6,610 nucleotides of DNA. Source: Deltaproteobacteria bacterium (GTDB lineage: Bacteria; Desulfobacterota; Binatia; Binatales; Binataceae). The position numbers were made by a program, and so were the translations under genes. How positions within the stretch are numbered: position 1 is the first letter of the stretch; every line of letters starts with the position of its first letter. Below are positions 1 through 5,836 of the stretch, piece by piece. The notes below the pieces were generated by a model. The model was not told where the DNA came from, searched no databases, and saw only the letters and a list, made by a program, of their open reading frames with translations. The stretch is taken from the NCBI GenBank assembly GCA_021786815.1, contig JAJYMR010000214.1, forward strand, positions 1 to 6,610, in the 5' to 3' direction.

Positions 1-1363
1 CCATATCGACGAGATTCTCGCCGAGCCATTTCCGGTACGGCTGGCGCGCCGCCATCGAGGCCTTTATCTCCTCGTCCTGAACGATCCGTCCGAGGGAGGT
101 ATCGACCAGGAACATCCTGCCCGGCTGAAGACGACCTTTGAGCGCGACGTTCTCAGGCGGGATGTCGAGCACGCCCGTCTCGGAAGCCATGACCACCATC
201 CCGTCCTTCGTCACCAGGTAGCGCGACGGGCGAAGTCCGTTGCGGTCGAGCACGGCACCGATGCGAACGCCGTCGGTAAACGCGATCGAGGCGGGACCGT
301 CCCACGGCTCCATCATGCAGGAGTGGAATTGATAGAAGGCGCGCTTTCCGTCGTCCATCTGGCGGTCGTTCTGCCACGCCTCAGGGATCATCATCATGAC
401 CGCGTGCGGCAGCGAGCGACCGGTGCGGACCAGCAGTTCAAGGCAGTTGTCGAACTTGCCCGAGTCGGTCTGCGTCGGCTCGACTATGGGCGCGAGCTTG
501 TGAATGTCGTCGCCGAACACCGGCGAGGAGAACATCTTTTCCCGCGCGTGCATCCAGTTCTCGTTGCCGCGCAGCGTGTTGATCTCGCCATTGTGCGCGA
601 TGAAGCGGAACGGATGCGCGCGGTCCCAGCTCGGGAAAGTGTTGGTCGAGAACCGCTGATGCACCATCGCGAGCGCGGTCACGACCTCGGAATCGAGCAG
701 GTCGGGATAGAATTCGGGAATCTGATGCGAGATGAGCTGGCCCTTGTAAACCAGCGTCGCCGCGGAAAGGCTGCAGAAGTAAAACAGTTCCGGATCGGTC
801 AGTTCGAGCGTCGCGAGCGCCTCGTGCGTGGCGCGCTTGCGGATGACGTAAAGCTTGCGCTCGAGCGCCTCGGAATCCCTGGTGGCCGCGCCGCGCCCGA
901 TGAAGACCTGGCGAATCGCCGGCATCGCGCGCCGCGCCAGGTCGCCGCACGCGCTCTCAATGACCGGGACGTCACGCCATCCGAGCAGCGTCAATCCCTC
1001 CTCCCGCACCACGCGCTCGACGATCTCCTCTCCCGCCGCGCGCTTTGCCGCGTCGCACGGCAGGAACAGCATCCCGACTCCGTACTCTCCGCGCCCGGGC
1101 AACTTGATACCGAGCCTGGCGCCCTCGCGGATGAAAAACTCATGCGGAATCTGCAGAAGCATCCCCGCGCCGTCGCCGGTCCTCGGATCGCAGCCGCAGG
1201 CGCCGCGATGCGTCAGGTTGTTCAGCACCTCGACGCCCTTGAGGACGATATCGTGCGAACGCACGCCCTTGATGTTGACGACGAAACCGACACCGCAGGC
1301 GTCGCGTTCGAACTCCGGCAGGTAGAGACCTTGGCTCGCGGGTATGCTCCTTCGGTCGTGCAT
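1..1363 (-). CDS. gltB: Glutamate synthase (GOGAT) large subunit, N-terminal part, cut by the left window edge
   Basis: The frame is open for 454 codons from ATG 1363 to the edge with no stop. It encodes the class II glutamine amidotransferase domain of glutamate synthase, which releases ammonia from glutamine for transfer to 2-oxoglutarate in the cytoplasm. Cys23, in the motif ERDACGVGF, is the expected catalytic nucleophile and would become N-terminal after removal of a 22-residue propeptide, as known for this family. Other family motifs are THRGACGCDPRTGDGAG (51-67), HQRFSTNTFPSW (235-246), HNGEIN (257-262), EPWDGPA (from 352) and DRNGLRPSRY (373-382). The family is about 1,500 residues long, so the FMN/Fe-S synthase domains and the glutamate-gating domain lie outside. 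The start is supported by the propeptide length. The only upstream purine-rich sequence is a weak AGAAGAG. The ATG lies two bases after the Lrp-type regulator stop, so the two are almost certainly cotranscribed. Identification is very secure. Confidence 0.96.
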   Translation of the reverse strand, partial: MHDRRSIPASQGLYLPEFERDACGVGFVVNIKGVRSHDIVLKGVEVLNNLTHRGACGCDPRTGDGAGMLLQIPHEFFIREGARLGIKLPGRGEYGVGMLFLPCDAAKRAAGEEIVERVVREEGLTLLGWRDVPVIESACGDLARRAMPAIRQVFIGRGAATRDSEALERKLYVIRKRATHEALATLELTDPELFYFCSLSAATLVYKGQLISHQIPEFYPDLLDSEVVTALAMVHQRFSTNTFPSWDRAHPFRFIAHNGEINTLRGNENWMHAREKMFSSPVFGDDIHKLAPIVEPTQTDSGKFDNCLELLVRTGRSLPHAVMMMIPEAWQNDRQMDDGKRAFYQFHSCMMEPWDGPASIAFTDGVRIGAVLDRNGLRPSRYLVTKDGMVVMASETGVLDIPPENVALKGRLQPGRMFLVDTSLGRIVQDEEIKASMAARQPYRKWLGENLVDM

Positions 1364-1365
1364 GG

Positions 1366-1926
1366 TCACACTCTTCTGTTGATGTCGGCAGGGACCGCCT
1401 TGACCGTACGATGGCGGCGTCCGTTGCCGGGAGATTCGGAATGACCTGCGGCGGGAGAGACGGCGATGGTCGAGCGCTCGGCATGCGTCGACAACACCAC
1501 CATCGTTTCGGTCCTGGACACTCCCTCGATCGAGCGAATGGTGCTGATCAGCCGCTCGAGCGACGAAGTGTTGTCGGTTTTGACCTTGAGAAGCACGGTG
1601 TGTTGCCCGGTGACGTGATGGCACTCGAGCACGTCTTCGAGCGCGTCGATGGTTTCTTCGAAGAGTCCGATTGTGCGGGGATGGGTAATCGAAACGCCGA
1701 TAAAGGCAGTTACGTCCTTGCCGAGGCGGCGCGCGTCCACCGAGGCGTGATAGCCGGTGATAATGCCACCGTCCTCGAGTTTTTTGACGCGCTCGATTAC
1801 TGAAGGGGAAGACAGGCCAACTTGTTCGCCAAGTTTGACCAAAGGAATCCGACCCTGCTCCTGAAGAACGCTTAAAATCTGAAGGTCGATCGAATCGAGT
1901 TCGAGCGCTTCAGTCTTTAATTTCAT
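1366..1926 (-). CDS. Lrp/AsnC-family transcriptional regulator
   Basis: This 186-residue protein has the two-part Lrp/AsnC architecture. An N-terminal winged helix-turn-helix covers about residues 10-60 (LDSIDLQILSVLQEQGRIPL, then GLSSPSVIERVKKLEDGGII). It is followed by a C-terminal RAM ligand-binding and oligomerisation domain at about 70-148, including VTGQHTVLLKV. Such proteins sense amino acids and act as multimers that wrap DNA. The family is usually about 150-165 residues. Here about 35 extra C-terminal residues (from about 152), rich in Ser, Pro, Gly and Arg, look disordered. The start is supported by GAGG eight bases upstream. The gene is immediately followed by gltB with a two-base gap, so it probably regulates its own transcript and glutamate synthase, as E. 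coli Lrp regulates gltBD. The effector cannot be read from the sequence, and orthology to E. coli Lrp itself is not established. Confidence 0.93.
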   Translation of the reverse strand: MKLKTEALELDSIDLQILSVLQEQGRIPLVKLGEQVGLSSPSVIERVKKLEDGGIITGYHASVDARRLGKDVTAFIGVSITHPRTIGLFEETIDALEDVLECHHVTGQHTVLLKVKTDNTSSLERLISTIRSIEGVSRTETMVVLSTHAERSTIAVSPAAGHSESPGNGRRHRTVKAVPADINRRV

Positions 1927-1934
1927 AAGGAGAA

Positions 1935-1938
1935 CCTC
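1935..1938 (-). promoter_or_regulatory. Ribosome binding site of the Lrp-type regulator
   Basis: Reading the minus strand, GAGG lies eight bases before ATG 1926, a normal spacing. The sequence between it and the start is pyrimidine-rich, so no closer site competes. This supports the chosen start. Confidence 0.6.
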
Positions 1939-1952
1939 GAACAGGTCCGTCG

Positions 1953-1981
1953 AAGATATTCAGGTGTCACCCCAAAGTCAA
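1953..1981 (-). promoter_or_regulatory. Predicted sigma-70-type promoter for the lrp-type gene and gltB
   Basis: On the minus strand TTGACT (1981-1976, five of six consensus bases) is separated by 17 bases from TATCTT (1958-1953, four of six). Transcription would begin near 1946, giving an untranslated leader of about 20 bases that contains the GAGG site. This is a match by eye to E. coli-type consensus. No sigma-54 signature was seen in this interval. Confidence 0.5.
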
Positions 1982-2128
1982 GGGAATCTTAGGACAGTAG
2001 GCATTCATAGCGAATTAAAGAAGGCCGTCATGCAGCAAACCTAATTTTCGCGGCAAGCTTTGCTTCTATTCACCCCTTCCTCCGGGTGTGCGATCTTGCG
2101 AACTAATGTAAAACGGCGTTCCGCTTCA

Positions 2129-2141
2129 GAATTACTAATTC
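2129..2141. repeat. 13-bp perfect palindrome GAATTACTAATTC, candidate operator
   Basis: The six-base arms GAATTA and TAATTC are exact inverted repeats around a single central base. The sequence is AT-rich in a GC-rich genome and lies about 190 bp upstream of the predicted transcription start of the lrp-type gene. Palindromic AT-rich sites are typical of Lrp-family binding, so an operator is a reasonable guess. The half-site GAATTA recurs singly at 2012-2017. Binding is not shown. Confidence 0.4.
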
Positions 2142-2233
2142 CGTCAACTTCGCGGCGATGCGCGCGCGTCATTGCGCCGCCACGGGCTCAAGCTCACGGC
2201 GAACCGCAATTTCCTCGCGGCGCCATGAGACCG

Positions 2234-2263
2234 AAAGTCCGGCCCTCAATGGGGCCGGACTTT
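2234..2263 (-). terminator. Hairpin terminator downstream of the crotonase gene
   Basis: A perfect 12-bp inverted repeat (2234-2245 with 2252-2263) encloses a six-base loop. Its core is GTCCGGCCC/GGGCCGGAC, flanked by AAA/TTT. It begins 17 bases after the crotonase stop codon, where an intrinsic terminator is expected. On the minus strand the T-run is only three bases and is part of the stem, so efficiency may be modest. It separates the crotonase transcript from the lrp-type/gltB transcript. Confidence 0.7.
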
Positions 2264-2280
2264 TCGCTACGAAATTCGAA

Positions 2281-3087
2281 CTACTCGCCCTTGAAATCGG
2301 GCGGACGCTTTTCGACGAACGACTTCGCGCCCTCGAGATGGTCCTTCGACGTCAGCATCAGGTGCTGTCCGTGGCGCTGGTAATCGAAGAAGTGGGGCAA
2401 GTTCAGGTTGAGTCCGATTCGAAGCGCTTCCTTGGCCAGGCGCTGTGCCAGAGGGGCCTGCTGCGCGAGCTTTTCCGCAAGCGCCATCGTGGCCTCACCC
2501 AGTTGCGCGTGCGGCACGACCCGGTTGACCATCCCGATACGCTCGGCCGTGGCCGCGTCGATTATGTCGCCGGTAAGGATCAGCTCGTACGCACGGGCGA
2601 GCCCGACCAGCCGGGGCAGAACGAGCAGGCCGCCCGCTTCGGGAATCAATCCTCGGCGGATGAAAAGCTCGCCGAAACGCGCCTGGTCGGAGCAAACCCG
2701 CATGTCGCACATCAGCGAAATATCGCATCCGTAGCCGACCGCGGCGCCGTTGACGGAGGCGATGGTCGGCTTTGGATAGGTGACGAGGAAGTCGAGCGCG
2801 ACGGGCTGATGGGTGCGCCACTCCTCGACTTCGGTGCGCTTGGAGGGCTTGGCGTCGCGGAACTCGGGGTTGAGGAAGATCTCCTTGACGTCGTCGCCCG
2901 CGCAGAAGCCGCGCCCCGCGCCTGTGATCACGACCACGCGCACCGAGTCGTCGCGCTCGGCGTCGCGCAGCGCGTCGGCCATCTCGTCGTAGGTCTTGAT
3001 GGTACACGCGTTCATCACCTGCGGGCGGTTGATGGTGACGGTCGCGACCGCGTTTTTCTTGTCGTAGAGGATATCGCTGTAAGCCAT
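2281..3087 (-). CDS. Enoyl-CoA hydratase/isomerase (crotonase) family protein
   Basis: This 268-residue protein has the full crotonase length. GAGRGFCAGDDVKE (57-69) forms the first half of the CoA-thioester oxyanion hole, and NGAAVGYGCDISLMCDMR (113-130) supplies the second. FGELFIRRGLIPEAGG follows (138-153). Aligned by eye to rat enoyl-CoA hydratase, the first catalytic glutamate (Glu144) is Asp122 here and the second (Glu164) is Phe142. An acid appears instead at Glu150, in the IPEAGG turn, resembling PaaG-type isomerases, which have an Asp and a P-[DE]-x-G-G motif. A hydratase activity is therefore doubtful and an isomerase or other acyl-CoA role is more likely; the substrate is unknown. 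The start is supported by GGAG ten bases upstream. A 164-bp gap separates it from the ammonium channel gene and a hairpin follows, so it may be a single-gene transcript with no obvious link to nitrogen. Confidence 0.93.
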   Translation of the reverse strand: MAYSDILYDKKNAVATVTINRPQVMNACTIKTYDEMADALRDAERDDSVRVVVITGAGRGFCAGDDVKEIFLNPEFRDAKPSKRTEVEEWRTHQPVALDFLVTYPKPTIASVNGAAVGYGCDISLMCDMRVCSDQARFGELFIRRGLIPEAGGLLVLPRLVGLARAYELILTGDIIDAATAERIGMVNRVVPHAQLGEATMALAEKLAQQAPLAQRLAKEALRIGLNLNLPHFFDYQRHGQHLMLTSKDHLEGAKSFVEKRPPDFKGE

Positions 3088-3141
3088 CGCCGTTTGACTC
3101 CCCGCGCCGGCAGCTTCAGTTGCTCTGCGCTCGGAACCCTA

Positions 3142-3171
3142 CCTATCGCAAAGTATGAAAAGAGCCGTCAA
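3142..3171 (-). promoter_or_regulatory. Weak candidate promoter for the crotonase gene
   Basis: On the minus strand TTGACG (3171-3166) is followed after 18 bases by GATAGG (3147-3142), only three of six matches to the -10 consensus. It lies about 55 bases upstream of the start codon, in the 164-bp gap after amt. Evidence is weak, and readthrough from amt is an alternative because no clear terminator was seen after amt. Confidence 0.25.
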
Positions 3172-3227
3172 GCGCGCAAACGGCGGCAAGAGCGTGCGCG
3201 GGTCACCGGGGCGGTTGCGAGAGCCTG

Positions 3228-3237
3228 GACAATTGTC
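3228..3237. repeat. 10-bp palindrome GACAATTGTC between amt and the crotonase gene
   Basis: An exact 10-bp palindrome lies 14 bases after the amt stop and upstream of the candidate crotonase promoter. It could be a small operator or chance. It has no T-run and is too short for a terminator. Confidence 0.25.
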
Positions 3238-3251
3238 GAAGCGGGCCCGGG

Positions 3252-4688
3252 TTACATTTTCGGATAGGCGTCGCTTCCCATCTCGAGCGCGTCGAGCCCG
3301 GTCCATTCGACCTCCGGGATGACGCGATTTCCGATCGTGCGCTCGACCAAAAGGAAGAACAGCATCGCAAGCCCGAACACGATGACGAAGTTCACCGTCA
3401 CACCGATAAGCTGCGCCACGAATTGCCCGCCGTCGCCGTAGAGAAGCCCGCGCACCGGACCCGAAACCCCATTCCAGCCCAAGCCGTAGCTTCCATCCGC
3501 AAAAATCCCGAGCGCAAGCGCGCCCCATAGCCCGCACGCCCCGTGCACCGCGATCGCGCCGACCGGGTCGTCGATGCGAAGATGCCGCTCGAGCACGAGC
3601 ACCACTGAGACCACGACTGCTCCCGCGACCAGGCCGATGAGCACCGCGGCGGCAGGCGTCACAAACGCGCAGGACGCCGTGATAGCGACCAGTCCGCCCA
3701 GCAAGCCGTTGCAGGCCATCGAAACGTCCGGCTTGTTGTGGCCGAACCACAGGTAGAGCAACGCGGTGAGCGCACCGGCGGACGAGGCGAGTATCGTGTT
3801 GGCGGCGATCACTCCGATCTGCGGGTCCGAAGCCGCAAGCGTCGAGCCCGCGTTGAAGCCGAACCATCCGAAGGCGAGGATGAGCGTGCCCATCATCGCA
3901 AGCGGCAGGTTATGCCCCGGGATTGCGCCGATCGTGCCGTCACGCCGGAACTTTCCGATCCGTGGCCCGAGCACGATTGCGCCGGCCAGCGCGGTCACGC
4001 CGCCGGTCATATGCACCACCGACGAGCCGGCGAAATCGACCACTCCATGTCCAAGCCCAGCCGCCGTGCCGAGCTGCGAAAGCCATCCGCCGCCCCATAC
4101 CCAGTTGCCATAGAGCGGGTACAGAAACATCGACATGAACAGCCCGTAAACGAAGAACGCGGAGAATTTCCACCGCTCCGCCATCGCGCCCGTCGGGATC
4201 GTCGCGGCCGTATCCATGAACATCACCGCGAACAGGAACATCGCGAGGCTTGCCGGGTCGTGGCTCACGCTCACCAGCGCGAACTTGGCCGCACCGATAA
4301 GTCCCATCGGATGGCCCGCGATGTTGACCGCGAGTTCCCGATGCGCGATTCCCGAAACGCCGAGCGAGGGCCATCCGCCCACGCCGCCCATCATCAGGCC
4401 GTAGCCGGTAAGCCAGAAGCCGAGCACGCCGACCGGATAGATGATGAAGTTCATCGCCATCGTGTTGACCGCGTTCTTGGCGCGGGTGAACCCGGTCTCG
4501 AGCATCGCGAAGCCGAGTTGCATGAACATGACGAGGAACCCGCCGAGGAGGACCCATGCCAGGTTGAGCGACCGATCGAACCCTGGCACAGGCGCGGAGC
4601 CTTCGGCGTGCGCGAGCGCCGGCGCCGACGCGAGAATGACCATCGCCGCGAGCGCGCCTACGGAACGTTGCAATCCTCGCCCGCGCAT
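3252..4688 (-). CDS. amt: Amt-family ammonium transporter
   Basis: This 478-residue inner-membrane channel conducts ammonium/ammonia and is expected to work as a trimer. Residues 1-28 look like a cleavable signal peptide ending APALAHA, followed by about eleven hydrophobic segments from residue 41 to 449. Family landmarks include Phe157 in the FMDTAATIPTGAMAERW stretch, which aligns with the E. coli AmtB Phe107 gate, and Trp198 in the VWGGGWL motif. Asp218 in DFAGSSVVH, the pore histidines His226 and His382 (in VHGACGLWG), and the GWFGFNAGST motif (274-283) are also present. The cytoplasmic tail GLDALEMGSDAYP is intact. The GAIPGHNLPLA loop recalls cyanobacterial and archaeal Amt proteins. 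The start overlaps the kinase stop. ATG 4688 is chosen because it lies seven bases after GGAGG; ATG 4691, one codon earlier, is also possible. No PII gene is adjacent in the window, unlike many amt loci. Identification is secure. Confidence 0.96.
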   Translation of the reverse strand: MRGRGLQRSVGALAAMVILASAPALAHAEGSAPVPGFDRSLNLAWVLLGGFLVMFMQLGFAMLETGFTRAKNAVNTMAMNFIIYPVGVLGFWLTGYGLMMGGVGGWPSLGVSGIAHRELAVNIAGHPMGLIGAAKFALVSVSHDPASLAMFLFAVMFMDTAATIPTGAMAERWKFSAFFVYGLFMSMFLYPLYGNWVWGGGWLSQLGTAAGLGHGVVDFAGSSVVHMTGGVTALAGAIVLGPRIGKFRRDGTIGAIPGHNLPLAMMGTLILAFGWFGFNAGSTLAASDPQIGVIAANTILASSAGALTALLYLWFGHNKPDVSMACNGLLGGLVAITASCAFVTPAAAVLIGLVAGAVVVSVVLVLERHLRIDDPVGAIAVHGACGLWGALALGIFADGSYGLGWNGVSGPVRGLLYGDGGQFVAQLIGVTVNFVIVFGLAMLFFLLVERTIGNRVIPEVEWTGLDALEMGSDAYPKM

Positions 4689-5704
4689 CATTTCACCTCC
4701 CCGCGATAGGATTTGGCCGGCTGGGACGGCTTGGCCGGATAGCGGTTCGCAAGCCAGATCAGGAAGGCGAAAATCGCGATCAGCGACACGAAAAAGAGCG
4801 CGATCGCCAACCCTCCCCGGATGCGCTGCCATCTGAGGCTTCGCGGACGAAGTCGGTGCGCGCGTCCTTCGATTTTGATCCGCGACGGCTCGCGAATCTC
4901 CTCGAGCAACGCGGCCGCGCTCGGGTAGCGATTTCGCGGCGTCCGCTCGATCGCATGCAGGATCATTTCCTCGAGATGCGGATCGATGTCCGGGCGAAAC
5001 GCACTCGGCGGTTGCGGATCCTCGCTCGTCTTCGCCCGCATCATCGTGTACACGTTCGGCCCCGAGTACGGCAGATGGCCGGTCAGCATCTCGAACATGA
5101 TCATGCCAAGCGCGTAAATGTCGGTGCGGAAATCGCCGCGCCGCCCGCTCACCTGCTCGGGCGCCATGTAGTCGGGCGTGCCGATCGTCGAGGAAAGGCC
5201 CGACCATGTGAGCCGGCGCGCCGATTCGTCGAGCGCGATGCCGAAGTCCATGATCTTGACCTGGCCTTCGGCGGTGATGAGCACGTTTTCCGGTTTGAGA
5301 TCACGATGCACCACCTTCTGGCTGTGCATGTACACCAGCGCCTCGCAGATCTGGCCGGCGAGATCGAGCGCCTTTTCGGTCGGAAGCGGACGATGCTCGC
5401 GCAGGAGGCTGCGCAGCGAAACGCCGTCCACGTACTCCATCGCGATGTACATGCGGCTTTTGCGCTCGGGCGAGAGCACCTTGATGATGTTGGGATGGTC
5501 GAGGCGGCGGCCGACCTCCTCCTCGCGCTGGAAGCGGGAGTAAAAGACCACGTCGCTTTCGAACTGCAGGTAGGGAACCTTGATCGCGACGGTGCGGCCG
5601 CTCTTGCGATCGACGGCCTTAAAGATTGAGGCCATGCCACTGCGCGCGATCAGTTCGGTAAGTTGGTACTGATCGAGGTTTTCGCCGACGCTGACCTCGT
5701 GCAT
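4688..5704 (-). CDS. Membrane-anchored Ser/Thr protein kinase (Hanks type)
   Basis: The kinase domain spans about residues 13-272 of 338. It has the ATP-anchoring lysine in VAIKV (Lys42), a helix-C glutamate around 61-63, the catalytic loop HRDLKPEN (133-140, Asp135 as base), DFG (153-155) and GTPDYMAPEQ (175-184) closing a Ser/Thr-rich activation loop. The glycine-rich loop is degenerate: ARSGMASIF (20-28) replaces the usual GxGGMGxVY. A basic stretch (275-297) leads into one membrane helix (about 299-318), then a tail of about 20 residues outside the cytoplasm. There is no PASTA or other extracytoplasmic sensor domain. The start has only a weak GAG nine bases upstream. Its stop overlaps the amt start, and a PP2C phosphatase precedes it by 132 bp. 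Kinase activity is likely because all catalytic residues are present; the substrates are unknown, with Amt the closest candidate by context. Confidence 0.95.
   Translation of the reverse strand: MHEVSVGENLDQYQLTELIARSGMASIFKAVDRKSGRTVAIKVPYLQFESDVVFYSRFQREEEVGRRLDHPNIIKVLSPERKSRMYIAMEYVDGVSLRSLLREHRPLPTEKALDLAGQICEALVYMHSQKVVHRDLKPENVLITAEGQVKIMDFGIALDESARRLTWSGLSSTIGTPDYMAPEQVSGRRGDFRTDIYALGMIMFEMLTGHLPYSGPNVYTMMRAKTSEDPQPPSAFRPDIDPHLEEMILHAIERTPRNRYPSAAALLEEIREPSRIKIEGRAHRLRPRSLRWQRIRGGLAIALFFVSLIAIFAFLIWLANRYPAKPSQPAKSYRGEVK
4696..4700 (-). promoter_or_regulatory. Strong ribosome binding site of amt, inside the kinase gene
   Basis: The minus strand reads GGAGGTGAAATGATG across the end of the kinase gene. 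GGAGGTGA is an eight-base complement to the 16S anti-Shine-Dalgarno. It is four bases from the first ATG (4691) and seven from the second (4688), which favours the second. The site lies within the last kinase codons, so a ribosome finishing the kinase terminates on the amt start. Confidence 0.8.
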
Positions 5705-5727
5705 TTAGTGGGGCTCGCCTTCGGGAC

Positions 5728-5755
5728 GTTATCATTCGCCGCAAGGGGCGATCAA
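5728..5755 (-). promoter_or_regulatory. Weak candidate promoter for the kinase-amt pair
   Basis: Within the 132-bp gap after the phosphatase gene, the minus strand carries TTGATC (5755-5750) and GATAAC (5733-5728) separated by 16 bases, four of six matches each. It would give a leader of about 17 bases before ATG 5704. No terminator was seen after the phosphatase gene, so readthrough from upstream is at least as likely. Confidence 0.25.
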
Positions 5756-5836
5756 TCGAGGTTGCGCCGCCGTCCGGCGCGGTTCCGTTCGCAGCTTCGT
5801 CAGACTTCGTCGCACGCACACAATCCCCAAGCGTCC

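Larger units (their letters stand above)
1927..2280. other. Gene-free regulatory interval between the crotonase gene and the lrp-type gene
   Basis: This 354-bp interval is noticeably more AT-rich than the coding DNA around it, especially between about 2000 and 2145. It holds the crotonase terminator hairpin at its right end, a 13-bp palindrome in the middle and the predicted lrp-type promoter at its left end. CTAAT occurs on the plus strand at 2041, 2103 and 2135. No tRNA or convincing open reading frame was found. A ten-codon GTG frame (2073-2041, minus) sits behind GGAGG but has no other support. Confidence 0.6.

Noticed and set aside
323..1444. Long plus-strand open frame of 373 codons opposite gltB
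   Set aside because: It mirrors gltB codons exactly and its product is Arg/Ala-rich with no recognisable domain. GC-rich coding DNA commonly gives such antisense frames.
2041..2073. Ten-codon minus-strand frame starting GTG behind GGAGG, a possible leader peptide
   Set aside because: It lies upstream of the predicted lrp-type promoter, so it would not be on that transcript. It has no run of regulatory codons and no attenuator structure after it.
2158..3267. Plus-strand open frame of 369 codons opposite the crotonase gene
   Set aside because: It is a shadow of the minus-strand gene, running through a terminator hairpin and both flanking gaps, with no recognised motif.
3738..4709. Plus-strand open frame of 323 codons opposite amt
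   Set aside because: The product is very rich in Arg, His and Glu with no hydrophobic core or domain, as expected for the complement of membrane-protein codons.
4692..5207. Upstream in-frame extension of amt to 651 codons
   Set aside because: The extra 170 residues are the kinase gene read out of frame. The signal peptide and strong ribosome binding site mark the real start at 4688-4691.
4856..5629. Plus-strand open frame of 257 codons opposite the kinase gene
   Set aside because: It is an antisense shadow of a clearly identified kinase domain, and no motif was found in it.
5761..5836. GC-rich inverted repeat and a repeated ACGAAG between the phosphatase and kinase genes
   Set aside because: The stem is only about five base pairs with no T-run, and the repeat is six bases long, so neither supports a terminator or operator.
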